DNA from: Rhizobium lentis
GTDB taxonomy: Bacteria > Pseudomonadota > Alphaproteobacteria > Rhizobiales > Rhizobiaceae
Length of the DNA stretch: 64,000 nt
Reading direction: 5' to 3'
Assembly: GCF_014200175.1 (NCBI RefSeq)
Contig: NZ_JACHBD010000001.1
Location: 124,001 to 188,000 of the forward strand
Made by a program: the position numbers and the translations under genes. Shown here piece by piece: positions 38,075-47,006 of the stretch; the stretch's first letter is position 1; every line of letters begins with the position of its first letter. The notes under the pieces are model-generated. The model saw nothing but the letters and a program-made list of their open reading frames with translations, was not told where the DNA came from and ran no database searches.

Positions 38075-39553
38075 GTGACTGATCCAGTTCTTTCCCTGAG
38101 GGGCATATCCAAGTGGTATGGGCCGCTCCAGGTGCTGAAGAATGTCAGCCTGGACGTCTATCCCGGTGAAGTGGTGGCACTTCTCGGTGAAAACGGAGCG
38201 GGCAAGTCGACGCTGTCAGGCATCATTGCCGGTTCACGCACACCCTCCGAGGGTTCGATGACATGGTTGGGGCAGCCTTATGCCCCGACCACCCCACGCG
38301 AAGCGATCGACAAGGGCGTTGTCCTGATCCATCAGGAACTGCAGCTTCTGCCGCAACTGTCGATCGCCGAAAACGTCTTCATCGGACGCTGGCCGATGAA
38401 GAACGGCGTCGTCGACCGGGCTCAGATGGTTCGCCGGGCTCAGGACCAGCTCGCGCGTTTGAACCTTCATATACCGGCCACACGGATGGTCGCCGGCCTT
38501 TCCACGGCAAATCAACAGCTCATCGAAATCGCCAAGGCGCTGGCTCTCAACGCCAAGCTCCTGATCCTCGATGAACCGACAGCCGCCCTCGGCGGCGCGG
38601 AGACGGAAGCTCTGTTCGAGCAGGTTCGCAAGCTTCGCTCGGAAGGTGTCGGCATCGTCTACATCTCCCACCGCATGGAAGAGATCAAGCAGATCACCGA
38701 CCGGATCGTCGTTCTTCGCGATGGGGAGCGGGTGCAGGAATTCTCAGACAGCGCCACCCCGGTGCGAACGATTGTCGAGAGCATGGTCGGACGCCCGCTT
38801 GATCGCCTGTTCCCTACCCTCCCAGTTCCGAGGGACCGCCCGGTCCTTGAGGTATCAGGGCTGAGCTCGCCTGATGACTCTTTCCGCGACGTTAACTTCA
38901 AGGTGCGGGCCGGAGAAATTCTCGGCATCGCCGGACTGGTCGGTGCCGGCCGCACCGAAATGGTGCGTGCAATTGCGGGAGCGGATCCGATCAGTGCAGG
39001 CTCAATCAAGCTGGAAGGCGAGGAACTCAGGTTGCGCGACCCGGCCGACGCGATCGCCAAAGGCATCGTGATGGTTCCGGAAGACCGCAAGGAGCAGGGC
39101 CTGATCGTCGGGCACCGGATCAGCGAGAACATTATCTACGCCAATCTGGACAAACTCGGCGGCGGCTGGATTACGCCGCGCATCAAGCGCTCCTTCGCGG
39201 AAAAGGCAGTTGCCAGGTTCGGCGTCAAGGGCCGAGCCGAGCAGTACGCCTCCGATCTTTCCGGCGGCAACCAGCAGAAGGTCGTCATCGCGAAGTGGCT
39301 CTTGCGCGAGCCCAAGGTCGTGGTCCTCGATGAACCGACGCGAGGCATCGACGTCGGCGCCCGCGCGGGCATCTACGACATAATCGTCGACCTTGCCAAA
39401 CAGGGTGTGGCGGTCATCGTCGTCAGCTCGGACCTCGAGGAAGTTCTCGGCATTTCCAATCGCATTCTCGTGCTTGCCCAGGGCAAGCAGGCAGGCATCC
39501 TCGATCGTGACCAGGCGAATGACGTCTCGGTCATGGAGCTAGCGACCATCTAA
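38075..39553 (+). CDS. Sugar ABC transporter ATP-binding protein (duplicated, RbsA-like)
   Basis: The 492-residue protein has two fused ATPase domains. The first has Walker A GENGAGKST near residue 36, signature LSTANQQLIEIAKAL and Walker B LLILDEPTAALG. The second has a degenerate Walker A (GLVGAGRTE), signature LSGGNQQKVVIAKWL and Walker B VVVLDEPTRGID, as usual for this class. The GTG at 38075 lies seven bases after AGGAGG. Confidence 0.93.
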   Translation: MTDPVLSLRGISKWYGPLQVLKNVSLDVYPGEVVALLGENGAGKSTLSGIIAGSRTPSEGSMTWLGQPYAPTTPREAIDKGVVLIHQELQLLPQLSIAENVFIGRWPMKNGVVDRAQMVRRAQDQLARLNLHIPATRMVAGLSTANQQLIEIAKALALNAKLLILDEPTAALGGAETEALFEQVRKLRSEGVGIVYISHRMEEIKQITDRIVVLRDGERVQEFSDSATPVRTIVESMVGRPLDRLFPTLPVPRDRPVLEVSGLSSPDDSFRDVNFKVRAGEILGIAGLVGAGRTEMVRAIAGADPISAGSIKLEGEELRLRDPADAIAKGIVMVPEDRKEQGLIVGHRISENIIYANLDKLGGGWITPRIKRSFAEKAVARFGVKGRAEQYASDLSGGNQQKVVIAKWLLREPKVVVLDEPTRGIDVGARAGIYDIIVDLAKQGVAVIVVSSDLEEVLGISNRILVLAQGKQAGILDRDQANDVSVMELATI

Positions 39554-39575
39554 ACAGACAGAGAAAGGAAGAGCG

Positions 39576-40364
39576 GTGTCCGACATCACTCTGAACGCCC
39601 CGAAGCTTTTCGACCTAAGCGGCCAGGTTGCCATCGTAACCGGTGCCGGGAGCGGCATCGGGCAGCGCATTGCCATCGGCCTTGCGCAATGCGGCGCTGA
39701 TGTGGCGCTGCTCGACCGTCGAACCGACGATGGACTGGCCAAGACCGCCGAACTTATTCGCGCCGCCGGCCGCCGCTCGATCGAGATCGCTGCCGATGTC
39801 ACAAACAAATCCTCACTTGCTGATGCAGTCGCACGAACCGAAGCGAACCTCGGCGCCTTGACGTTGGCCGTCAACGCTGCAGGCATCGCCAATGCGAACC
39901 CGGCGGAAGATATGGAAGAGGATCAATACCAGACGTTGATGGATATCAACCTGAAGGGCATATTCCTTTCCTGCCAGGCCGAGGCCCGCGCCATGCTGAA
40001 GAATGGACGCGGCTCCATCGTCAACATCGCCTCCATGTCGGGCGTCATCGTCAACCGGGGCCTCAGCCAAGCGCATTACAACGCCTCCAAGGCGGGCGTG
40101 ATTCATATGTCGAAATCAATGGCGATGGAATGGGTCGGCCGCGGCATTCGCGTCAACACCATCTCCCCCGGCTATACGGCAACGCCCATGAACACCCGTC
40201 CGGAGATGGTTCATCAGACCAAGCTTTTCATAGAGCAGACACCGATGCAACGCATGGCAACGGTCGACGAGATGGTCGGTCCGGCGGTGTTCCTGCTGTC
40301 GAATGCGGCAAGTTTCGTGACCGGCGTCGATCTTCTCGTCGATGGCGGTTTCTGCTGCTGGTGA
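39576..40364 (+). CDS. Short-chain dehydrogenase/reductase (first of the operon)
   Basis: The 262-residue NAD(P)-dependent oxidoreductase has cofactor motif TGAGSGIG near residue 25, a NAAG-type motif (VNAAGIAN), catalytic Ser in IASMSG and the Y-x-x-x-K pair in HYNASK. It starts at GTG 39576. Twenty-two bases separate it from the ATPase gene, so it belongs to the importer operon. It probably oxidises the imported polyol or reduces a sugar intermediate; the exact substrate is not readable. Confidence 0.9.
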   Translation: MSDITLNAPKLFDLSGQVAIVTGAGSGIGQRIAIGLAQCGADVALLDRRTDDGLAKTAELIRAAGRRSIEIAADVTNKSSLADAVARTEANLGALTLAVNAAGIANANPAEDMEEDQYQTLMDINLKGIFLSCQAEARAMLKNGRGSIVNIASMSGVIVNRGLSQAHYNASKAGVIHMSKSMAMEWVGRGIRVNTISPGYTATPMNTRPEMVHQTKLFIEQTPMQRMATVDEMVGPAVFLLSNAASFVTGVDLLVDGGFCCW

Positions 40365-40588
40365 TGCGATCAGAACGCTGATTTTAGGACTTGAACCGAT
40401 CTCGCTTCCTCCCTGGCTGAGATCGAGGCGCTGAAGGGACCAACGGGCAAGACGGCGCGATATCGTCGTCCGCCCGCCTTCCCGCCGATGGAACAAGCTG
40501 AGGCCACGGCGCCGTCATTGGCGCTCAAGACTGCGCGAACTCGTTCAGCGGATTGCCGTCTCCCGAGAGATATCTGAAAGGAAAGAGG

Positions 40589-41371
40589 ATGAAACGCTTC
40601 GAAAACAAGACTGTCGTCATCACCGGCGCCAGCCGCGGCATCGGCGCCGCCATCGCCAGGCGCTTTGCGCACGAAGGCGCCAATCTCGTGGTCTCGGCCA
40701 ATGAGGATCTGGTCCACGGTGTTGCCGAAGCGATCAGGGCCGACGGCGGCAAGGCGATCCCCTTCATCGGCGATGTTACCGACAAGGCGAGCGTCAAGGC
40801 GCTTTACGACGCCGCCGAAACTGAATTCGGCGCCGTCGACGTCTCGATCCAGAACGCCGGCGTCATCACCATAGCCCGCATCGAGGACATGACCGAAAAA
40901 GAATGGGACAAGGTCATGGCCGTCAACACCAAGGGCGTCTTCCTCTGCGCCCAGGAGGCTATCGCAAGGATGCGCAAGCACAAGCGCGGCGGCCGCATCA
41001 TCAACACCGCCTCCGGCCAGGCCCGCGACGGCTTCATCTACACCCCGCACTACGCCGCCTCGAAAATGGGCGTCGTCGGCATCACCCAGAGCCTCGCCAA
41101 GGAAGTCGCGACCGAAAACATCACTGTCAACGCCTTCTGCCCCGGCATCATCGAAACCGATATGTGGGCCTATAACGACCAGGCCTGGGGCAAACTGCTG
41201 GGCAACTACGCCGCCGGCGAACTGATGAAGGAATGGGTCGAAGGCATCCCGATGAAACGCGCCGGATCCGGCGAAGACGTCGCCGGGCTGGTCACCTTCC
41301 TCGCCAGCGACGACGCCGCCTACATCACCGGCCAGACGATCAATGTCGACGGCGGGTTGATTATGTCGTAG
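40589..41371 (+). CDS. Short-chain dehydrogenase/reductase (second)
   Basis: The 260-residue SDR has TGASRGIG near residue 12, QNAGV, the Ser in NTASGQA, and the Y-x-x-x-K pair in HYAASK. The overall look (DMTEKEWDKVMAVNTKGVFL, ETDMWAYNDQAWG) resembles polyol/sorbitol dehydrogenase-like SDRs. The ATG at 40589 follows AAGGAAAG. The 224 bases before it contain no gene. It lies in the same direction as the importer operon and may be its last member. Confidence 0.88.
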   Translation: MKRFENKTVVITGASRGIGAAIARRFAHEGANLVVSANEDLVHGVAEAIRADGGKAIPFIGDVTDKASVKALYDAAETEFGAVDVSIQNAGVITIARIEDMTEKEWDKVMAVNTKGVFLCAQEAIARMRKHKRGGRIINTASGQARDGFIYTPHYAASKMGVVGITQSLAKEVATENITVNAFCPGIIETDMWAYNDQAWGKLLGNYAAGELMKEWVEGIPMKRAGSGEDVAGLVTFLASDDAAYITGQTINVDGGLIMS

Positions 41372-41464
41372 GTCGGCTTGGGCGGCACCGAAGCTGAATG
41401 GAAGATTTGACCTGAGCAGGCATCTGCCTTTCGCTTGCCGCTCAAGGCGTTCGTCGCTGGCGCT

Positions 41465-41562
41465 CCTCACCTCATCTCCCCGAAGGGGGAGAAAGGAGCG
41501 AGGCCCCTGCCACGAGTCCCTTCTCCCCAGCGGGGAGAAGATGCCGGCAGGCAGATGAGGGG
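41465..41562. repeat. Compound palindromic intergenic repeat (REP-like)
   Basis: Outer arms CTCATCT (41471-41477) and AGATGAG (41553-41559) enclose two internal hairpins, TCTCCCC/GGGGGAGA and CTTCTCCCC/GGGGAGAAG. I recognise the CTTCTCCCC-GGGGAGAAG unit as common in Rhizobium intergenic DNA. A related unit lies at 56884-56908. Confidence 0.7.
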
Positions 41563-41614
41563 CCGCACGGCACATCTTTCATTGCCTGGCCAAAATGAAC
41601 GCCCCTCACCCATC

Positions 41615-42382
41615 CTACGTCCGGCTGATCGAAACCCCGCCATCCGCCAGCATCGCCGTCCCCGTCACGAAGCTCGCCATATCGGACGCCAGAAACAACG
41701 CCGCATTGGCGATCTCTTCCGGCTGTGCCATGCGCTTCAGCGCATGCAGCCCCTCGACGAAGGCGAGCAGATCTGGCGTCGCATCAGGCGCATTGGTGAT
41801 GCTGGCCGGCGTGTCGGTGCCGCCGGGAAGCAGGGCATTGACGCGGATGTTCTGCCGCCCGAGTTCGGCGGCGAGCACCTGCACGAAGCCGATCAGCCCC
41901 GCCTTGCTCGCCGCATAGGCGGCCATGCCGGGCATGCCGGCGGTGTGACCGACGAAGGTGGAGGTGAAGATCAGCGATCCGCCACCTTGTCCCATCGCTG
42001 CCGATTGATGTTTGGCGCCGAGGAAGGCGGCGGTGAGATTGGTCTCGAGCGTCTCGCGCCAGCCGCCCAGCGACAGCCCGGCGACCGGCCCCATCTCTCC
42101 GAGGATGCCGGCATTGTTGAAGCCGATGTCGAGCCGGCCGAAGCGCGAGACTGCCGTATCGGCAAGCCTTGCCTGCAGCGCCTCTTCCCTGACGTCGCCC
42201 GATATCGCGACGGCCTGCCCGCCCTCCGCCTCGATTTCGGCGACGACGGCATCGAGCGCCGCCTGTCGCCTTCCGGTGACCACGAGCTTCGCACCCTCCC
42301 GCGCAAAGAGTTTCGCCGCCGCGCGGCCGATGCCGGAGCTTGCGCCGGTGATGATTGCGACCTTGTCGTTCAGAAGTGTCAT
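41615..42382 (-). CDS. Short-chain dehydrogenase/reductase (third, opposite strand)
   Basis: The 255-residue SDR has TGASSGIG near residue 13, FNNAGILG, the Ser of TSTFVG and the Y-x-x-x-K pair AYAASK. It is transcribed toward the other SDR genes and ends in a GGVSISRT tail. Separation by the REP-like repeat suggests it is not part of the importer operon. Its substrate is unknown. Confidence 0.88.
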   Translation of the reverse strand: MTLLNDKVAIITGASSGIGRAAAKLFAREGAKLVVTGRRQAALDAVVAEIEAEGGQAVAISGDVREEALQARLADTAVSRFGRLDIGFNNAGILGEMGPVAGLSLGGWRETLETNLTAAFLGAKHQSAAMGQGGGSLIFTSTFVGHTAGMPGMAAYAASKAGLIGFVQVLAAELGRQNIRVNALLPGGTDTPASITNAPDATPDLLAFVEGLHALKRMAQPEEIANAALFLASDMASFVTGTAMLADGGVSISRT

Positions 42383-42655
42383 GTCCGTTTCTCCTCAGTT
42401 GTCGAGGCATCCCAAATCTCAAACATCAGGCGACGCAGCCACCCGTTTCCCGCGCGGACAAACAAAAGCCGTCGACAGTCGATGCTTTCGGGTGGTGATC
42501 AACTCAATCGCCGACGGAGGAAGGTGCCTCGTTCGCCGCATTGAAAATTCGTGTTGTAAAATGCTGATTTGCGGGCCTTTCCAATGCGTGCCTGCCGCGA
42601 CGTAAGTGCCATTGTGCGTTGCATCATCGATTTATCCCGGGTGTGACATTCATCC

Positions 42656-42709
42656 GATTCCCTTCATGGTTCTTCCCGACTAAGAAGGGTCGCACAGGTA
42701 AAGGGAATC
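42656..42709 (+). promoter_or_regulatory. Stem-loop that pairs with the ribosome site of the EamA transporter gene
   Basis: GATTCCCTT (42656-42664) pairs perfectly with AAGGGAATC (42701-42709), which contains the probable ribosome site of the gene starting at 42715. An inner hairpin, TTCTT/AAGAA (42670-42674, 42682-42686), sits in the loop. It could be a translational control element. The rest of 42383-42655 shows nothing else that I recognise. Confidence 0.45.
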
Positions 42710-42714
42710 TCTTC

Positions 42715-43623
42715 ATGCCGCGGTCACGCAATACTGAGGGCGCCATCTATATGAGCATGGCGATGGCCGGCTTTTCCGCGAGCGATGCTCTCTCCAAATC
42801 GGTTGTCGCCTATATGAACGCCGGTGAGATCATGTTCCTGCGCGGCCTCTTCACCAGCCTGCTCGTTTATCTGATCGCCAGAAAGATGGGAGCCCTGCGC
42901 TCCTGGCGCGTCGTGCGGCAGCCGATCATCATCCTCCGCATCGTTTGCGAGATGTTCTCCGCCGTCACCTATATCACCGCACTCGGCATGATGCCGATTG
43001 CCAATGCCTCGGCGATCCTGCAGTCGCTGCCGCTGGTCGTCACCTTTGGCGCCGCGCTCTTCTTCAACGAGCCCGTCGGCTGGCGGCGCTGGTCGGCGAT
43101 CCTCGTCGGCCTCGTCGGCGTGATGATCATTATCCGTCCCGGCCCGGAAGGTTTTACCGCCGCCGCCCTCCTCTGCGTCGGCGCGGTCCTGACGACGGCC
43201 GGCCGCGATCTCGCCACCCGCTCGATCGATCCGGAGATTCCCTCGCTGATGATCACCGTCATCACAGCCATTTCCATCTCCTTCTTCGGCGCCTTGCTCA
43301 TCCCGGTGCTCGGCGGCTGGCAGCCGGTCAGCGCCACGTCGCTCGGGCATCTGCTGCTCGCCTCGGTGCTGGTGCTCGTCGGCTACCAGTCGGTCATTCT
43401 CGCCATGCGCACCGGCGAAATCTCCTTCGTCGCGCCGTTCCGCTACACCAGCCTGATCTTTTCCTCGCTGCTCGGCTTTTTCTTCTTCGCCGAAGTGCCG
43501 GACAGCTGGACGCTCCTGGGCGCTGCGATCGTAATCGCTTCCGGCCTCTATACGTTCTATCGTGAAGCCAAGCGCCGGGTCCCGCCGATCGCGCAGGAAT
43601 CCGCGCCGCGCTCACCGGTTTGA
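42715..43623 (+). CDS. EamA/DMT superfamily transporter
   Basis: The 302-residue inner-membrane protein has ten likely helices in two EamA repeats (for example VTYITALGMMPIANASAILQ in the first and FVAPFRYTSLIFSSLLGFFFF in the second). Substrates of this family are diverse metabolites and cannot be read from sequence. The ATG at 42715 is preferred over 42619 because AAGGG lies ten bases upstream and family homology starts here. It ends six bases before mobA, suggesting an operon. Confidence 0.88.
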   Translation: MPRSRNTEGAIYMSMAMAGFSASDALSKSVVAYMNAGEIMFLRGLFTSLLVYLIARKMGALRSWRVVRQPIIILRIVCEMFSAVTYITALGMMPIANASAILQSLPLVVTFGAALFFNEPVGWRRWSAILVGLVGVMIIIRPGPEGFTAAALLCVGAVLTTAGRDLATRSIDPEIPSLMITVITAISISFFGALLIPVLGGWQPVSATSLGHLLLASVLVLVGYQSVILAMRTGEISFVAPFRYTSLIFSSLLGFFFFAEVPDSWTLLGAAIVIASGLYTFYREAKRRVPPIAQESAPRSPV

Positions 43624-43629
43624 GGCAGG

Positions 43630-44262
43630 ATGATGACGGAGTTCTCGCTCGACAGATTCGATATAGCAGGCATCGTGCTGGCCGGCGGCCGCTCACAGCG
43701 CATGGGCCGCGACAAGGCGAGCGTGATGCTCGGAACCGAGAGCCTGTTGCACCATGTCCTCAGCCGCCTCGCGCAGCAGGTCGCCGCCGTCGCCGTCAAC
43801 GCCGATGTCTCCGCAGAAGATGTGCCTGTCGTCCCCGACCGTTTTCCCGGCAAGGCCGGGCCTTTGGCCGGCATCCATGCGGCCATGCTCTATGCCGCCG
43901 GCCTTCCCGCGATCACCCATGTCGTCACCGTCTCGGTTGATTGCCCGTTCTTCCCGGCCGATCTCGTCGCCCGGCTGGCGGCAGCGATCGAACGCCCGTC
44001 GCAGATCGCCATCGCGGCGTCCGAAGGCCGTAGCCATCCCGTCTTCGGGCTCTGGCCGCTGACGCTCGCTGCCGATCTCGAAGCCTGGATCGCCACCGAC
44101 GAGAAACGCCGCGTACGCGACTTCCTGTTACGGCATGACGTTACGGAAGTGGCGTTTCCGCTGCATCCGACCCGCGCCAGCCTGCTCGATCCCTTCTTCA
44201 ACATCAATACCCCGGACGATCTTGTCGAGGCGCAACGCTGGCTGGAGGCCCTTCGCGCATGA
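43630..44262 (+). CDS. mobA: Molybdenum cofactor guanylyltransferase MobA
   Basis: The 210-residue enzyme attaches GMP to molybdopterin. Marks are the nucleotide-binding GIVLAGGRSQRMGRDKA near residue 14, VPDRFPGKAGPLAGIHAAM near 68, and VDCPFFPADLVA near 103. The protein ends FFNINTPDDLVEAQRWLE, the usual NxNTPeDL motif. ATG 43630 is directly followed by a second ATG. It overlaps mobB by four bases (ATGA), indicating translational coupling. Confidence 0.94.
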   Translation: MMTEFSLDRFDIAGIVLAGGRSQRMGRDKASVMLGTESLLHHVLSRLAQQVAAVAVNADVSAEDVPVVPDRFPGKAGPLAGIHAAMLYAAGLPAITHVVTVSVDCPFFPADLVARLAAAIERPSQIAIAASEGRSHPVFGLWPLTLAADLEAWIATDEKRRVRDFLLRHDVTEVAFPLHPTRASLLDPFFNINTPDDLVEAQRWLEALRA

Positions 44263-44780
44263 CCGCACCCAAAATCTTCGGCATCGCCGGCTGGAAGAAT
44301 TCAGGCAAGACGGGGCTCGCCGTCCGGCTGGTGACGGAGTTTACGCGCCGCGGCTACAGGATCTCGACGATCAAACACGCCCATCATGATTTCGACATCG
44401 ACAAGGTCGGCGCCGACAGCTACCGCCACCGCCAGGCTGGCGCCCACGAGGTCACCATCGTCTCCGGCACGCGTTACGCCATCATGCATGAGCTCCGCGG
44501 CGCGCCGGAACCCGAGTTCGAGGAAATTCTCGCACGGCTTGCTCCCTGCGATCTCGTGCTGATCGAAGGCTACAAGCGCGAGCCAATCCCGAAGATCGAG
44601 GCTCGTCGCCTGGAGGCCGCCAATCGCGAACCGCTGGCGCCGAGCGATCCTCATATCTGCGCGATCGCTGCCGATCACGCCGTATCAGATACGTCCCTGC
44701 CCGTCTTCAGTCTAGATGATACAGGTGCCATCGCTGATTTCATCGCCGTGGCCGTTGGCCTTGGACCGCCTGCCGAATGA
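44259..44780 (+). CDS. mobB: Molybdopterin-guanine dinucleotide biosynthesis protein MobB
   Basis: The 173-residue GTP-binding protein has the P-loop GWKNSGKTGLAVRLV near residue 8, STIKHAHHDFDIDK and the LIEGYKREPIPKIE motif near 105. It assists MobA in cofactor guanylation. It is coupled to mobA by the ATGA overlap and is the last gene of the EamA-mobA-mobB run. Confidence 0.93.
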   Translation: MTAPKIFGIAGWKNSGKTGLAVRLVTEFTRRGYRISTIKHAHHDFDIDKVGADSYRHRQAGAHEVTIVSGTRYAIMHELRGAPEPEFEEILARLAPCDLVLIEGYKREPIPKIEARRLEAANREPLAPSDPHICAIAADHAVSDTSLPVFSLDDTGAIADFIAVAVGLGPPAE

Positions 44781-44858
44781 CACCGCCACCGGAACCGATT
44801 TGGGGTGACGCTGCACCCGAGTCGATTTGCGGATGACAATATGCAGCGATTAAATGTG

Positions 44859-44901
44859 CTACAGCGTCCTTTGCGCGTCGGAAAAGACGTGTGGCGCTGT
44901 T
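44859..44901. repeat. Rhizobial inverted repeat that supplies the hybrid kinase stop codon
   Basis: CTACAGCG near 44859 and CGCTGT near 44895 with inner GCGCGTC/GACGTGT arms form an imperfect 43-base palindrome. I recognise the CTACAGCG-CCTTTGCGCGTC unit as a recurrent rhizobial intergenic repeat. The last codons and TAG stop of the hybrid kinase gene lie inside it. Confidence 0.6.
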
Positions 44902-47006
44902 GGGTCTGAGCCGCCTGCGCCGCTCGCGGATCTGAGAACCGGAGCACTTCCGCTTGCCATTGCCTTAGCGATTTCCTTGGTAAGTTGAGCCTGATTATAG
45001 GGCTTTCCCAATCTCGGAAGATCGAAATCGGTGCCAGCAGGAAGATCGGCGTAACCTGTCGCCAGCAGGATCGGCAACTCTGGATCAATCTCCCTAGCGG
45101 CGTGGGCGAGCTGTTCGCCGGTCATGCCGGGCATTGAATAATCGGTGATGACAAGATCGAAATGCTGACCGCTCCTGATCAGTTCCAGCGCCTGCGAGCC
45201 GGAATTTGCTTCGACGACCTCGTGGCCGAGATCTTCAAGCATGTCGACCGAACTCATGGCGATCAACGCGTCGTCATCGACCAGGAGAATCTTCAGTCTG
45301 GATGCAGCTTGCTCAATTGCCACCTCCGATCCGGCTGGCTCCTCGGGGCGCCACGCGGTCGCCGGAAGCCATAACTCGGCAGTCGTTCCTAACCCAGGCT
45401 CGCTTCTCAGGCGAAGTGCGCCATTGAGCTGAACCGCGAGTCCGTGGATCATCGATAACCCCAGGCCCGTGCCCTTTCCGACTTCTTTAGTGGAGAAAAA
45501 TGGTTCGACTGCCTTCTTCAGCGTCACCGCATCCATGCCGATGCCGCTGTCGGCCACCCCCAACACCACATAGCTTCCGTCGCCGAGATCACTTTTATCG
45601 CCGGAAACATGTTCCTCTCGCAGCGAAATTGACAGCGTCCCCCCCTCCGGCATCGCGTCACGGGCATTGACCACAAGGTTGAGCAAGGCCAGTTCGAGCT
45701 GGTTCGCGTCGACCAGGGCCGGCGGCAGGGTCGCCGGCAGGATGGTTTCGACCCTGATCGAGGATCCTACCGAGCGTCGCAGGAGGTCGTTCATGCCTGA
45801 GACCAGCTCGGCCAGATCAACGGGCTTGACTTGCAGATCCTGCTGTCTGGCGAAGGCCAGCAGCCGTTGTGTCAGTGCCGCCCCGCGCCGCGCGCCCTGA
45901 AGCGCGCCGTCGACCAGACGCGTCGCCTTGGCATCTCCGGCCACGTGTTTGCCAAGCAATTCCAAATTTCCGAGAACGACCATCAACAAATTGTTGAAGT
46001 CGTGTGCGACGCCGCCGGTCAACTGACCGATCGCCTCCATTTTCTGCGATTGGCGAAGTTGCTCCTCAGCTCTTTCGCGCTGCGCGACTTCCTCCAGTAG
46101 CGTCTGGTGGGCGGCGTTGACCTCCCTGGTTCGTTCCCTCACACGCTCTTCGAGGTTTTCATTAAGCCGCCTCAGATTTTCCTCAATGGCTTTCCGAGCG
46201 GTGGTATCGGAGCAGACGCCGACGAGCTTCCTGGCCGAACCATATCTGTCGGTATAGAGCTGCGCATGAACTTCGGTCCAATGCAGTGATCCATCCGGCC
46301 AGATCGTCCTGTGCTCGATCGAATAATCACGTCCGGTATTGATCGTCCGACGCAGGCGCGCCAGCACAAGATCCCGGTCGTCTGGGTGGATGCTTGCGAT
46401 GAGATCGTCGCGCGTGAGATCGTCGTCGGCATCTCGGCCGAAGATTGCTTTGCAGGTCGCCGAGGCGGACAGAGCCATCGACGAGAGCGCCAGTTCCCAC
46501 GCCCCGAGACGACCGGCGGCGAGCGCAGTCTGCAACCGTCGCTCTCCCTCGCCCAGCGCCTCGAGCTGAGCTCGCGCCTCATATTGGCGCAAGCGCCCCT
46601 TCAATGCGGTACGGGCAATGCTGATGAAGGAGGTTGCATGAAACGGCCTTTCCAAGAAGGTGACGTTGCCAAGAACCTCCGAGAGCCTAGCGGCGGCGGG
46701 ATTTCGCTCGGGCCCGCCTCCACGCATGGTAAGCACGATGAACGGCAGGTCTGACCAGCTCGGCTGAGCCGAAACCCATGCCGCTATCGGCCTGAGATCT
46801 GTCGAACGAACGGCCTCTTCTGTCAGGACGCCAAGTGCGACGTCATCGCCGAGCGACGACGCGAACATAGCCAGGTCGGCGGCAGCAATTGGTGCCAATC
46901 CGGCCTCTTCGATTAACGATCCCGCCACCCAAGCATCGCGACCGGCAGGAGTGTATATCAATGCTTTCGGTTTTTCGGAGCTAGGAATTGCCGCGATCCC
47001 CGTCAA
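44859..47006 (-). CDS. Hybrid histidine kinase with PAS and receiver domains
   Basis: The 715-residue protein has, in order: a receiver-like N-terminal domain without clear phospho-acceptor signature (residues 13-140); a PAS domain of the PAS_3 type (about 160-275, with HPDDRDLVLARLRR and RTIWPDGSLHWTEV); a coiled coil (275-320); a HisKA domain with His335 in GGVAHDFNNLLMVV; an HATPase (NLVVNARDAMP, GKGTGLGLSM); and a C-terminal receiver with Asp in DLVITDYSMPGMTGEQL. No membrane segment is seen. The start overlaps the kaiC-like gene by 26 bases, implying a joint signalling unit. Confidence 0.92.
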   Translation of the reverse strand: MTGIAAIPSSEKPKALIYTPAGRDAWVAGSLIEEAGLAPIAAADLAMFASSLGDDVALGVLTEEAVRSTDLRPIAAWVSAQPSWSDLPFIVLTMRGGGPERNPAAARLSEVLGNVTFLERPFHATSFISIARTALKGRLRQYEARAQLEALGEGERRLQTALAAGRLGAWELALSSMALSASATCKAIFGRDADDDLTRDDLIASIHPDDRDLVLARLRRTINTGRDYSIEHRTIWPDGSLHWTEVHAQLYTDRYGSARKLVGVCSDTTARKAIEENLRRLNENLEERVRERTREVNAAHQTLLEEVAQRERAEEQLRQSQKMEAIGQLTGGVAHDFNNLLMVVLGNLELLGKHVAGDAKATRLVDGALQGARRGAALTQRLLAFARQQDLQVKPVDLAELVSGMNDLLRRSVGSSIRVETILPATLPPALVDANQLELALLNLVVNARDAMPEGGTLSISLREEHVSGDKSDLGDGSYVVLGVADSGIGMDAVTLKKAVEPFFSTKEVGKGTGLGLSMIHGLAVQLNGALRLRSEPGLGTTAELWLPATAWRPEEPAGSEVAIEQAASRLKILLVDDDALIAMSSVDMLEDLGHEVVEANSGSQALELIRSGQHFDLVITDYSMPGMTGEQLAHAAREIDPELPILLATGYADLPAGTDFDLPRLGKPYNQAQLTKEIAKAMASGSAPVLRSASGAGGSDPTAPHVFSDAQRTL

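Noticed and set aside
40365..40588. Possible gene remnant between the first two SDR genes
   Set aside because: A frame with readable residues (EIEALKGPTGKTARYRR) exists, but it matches no family I know and has no start signal.
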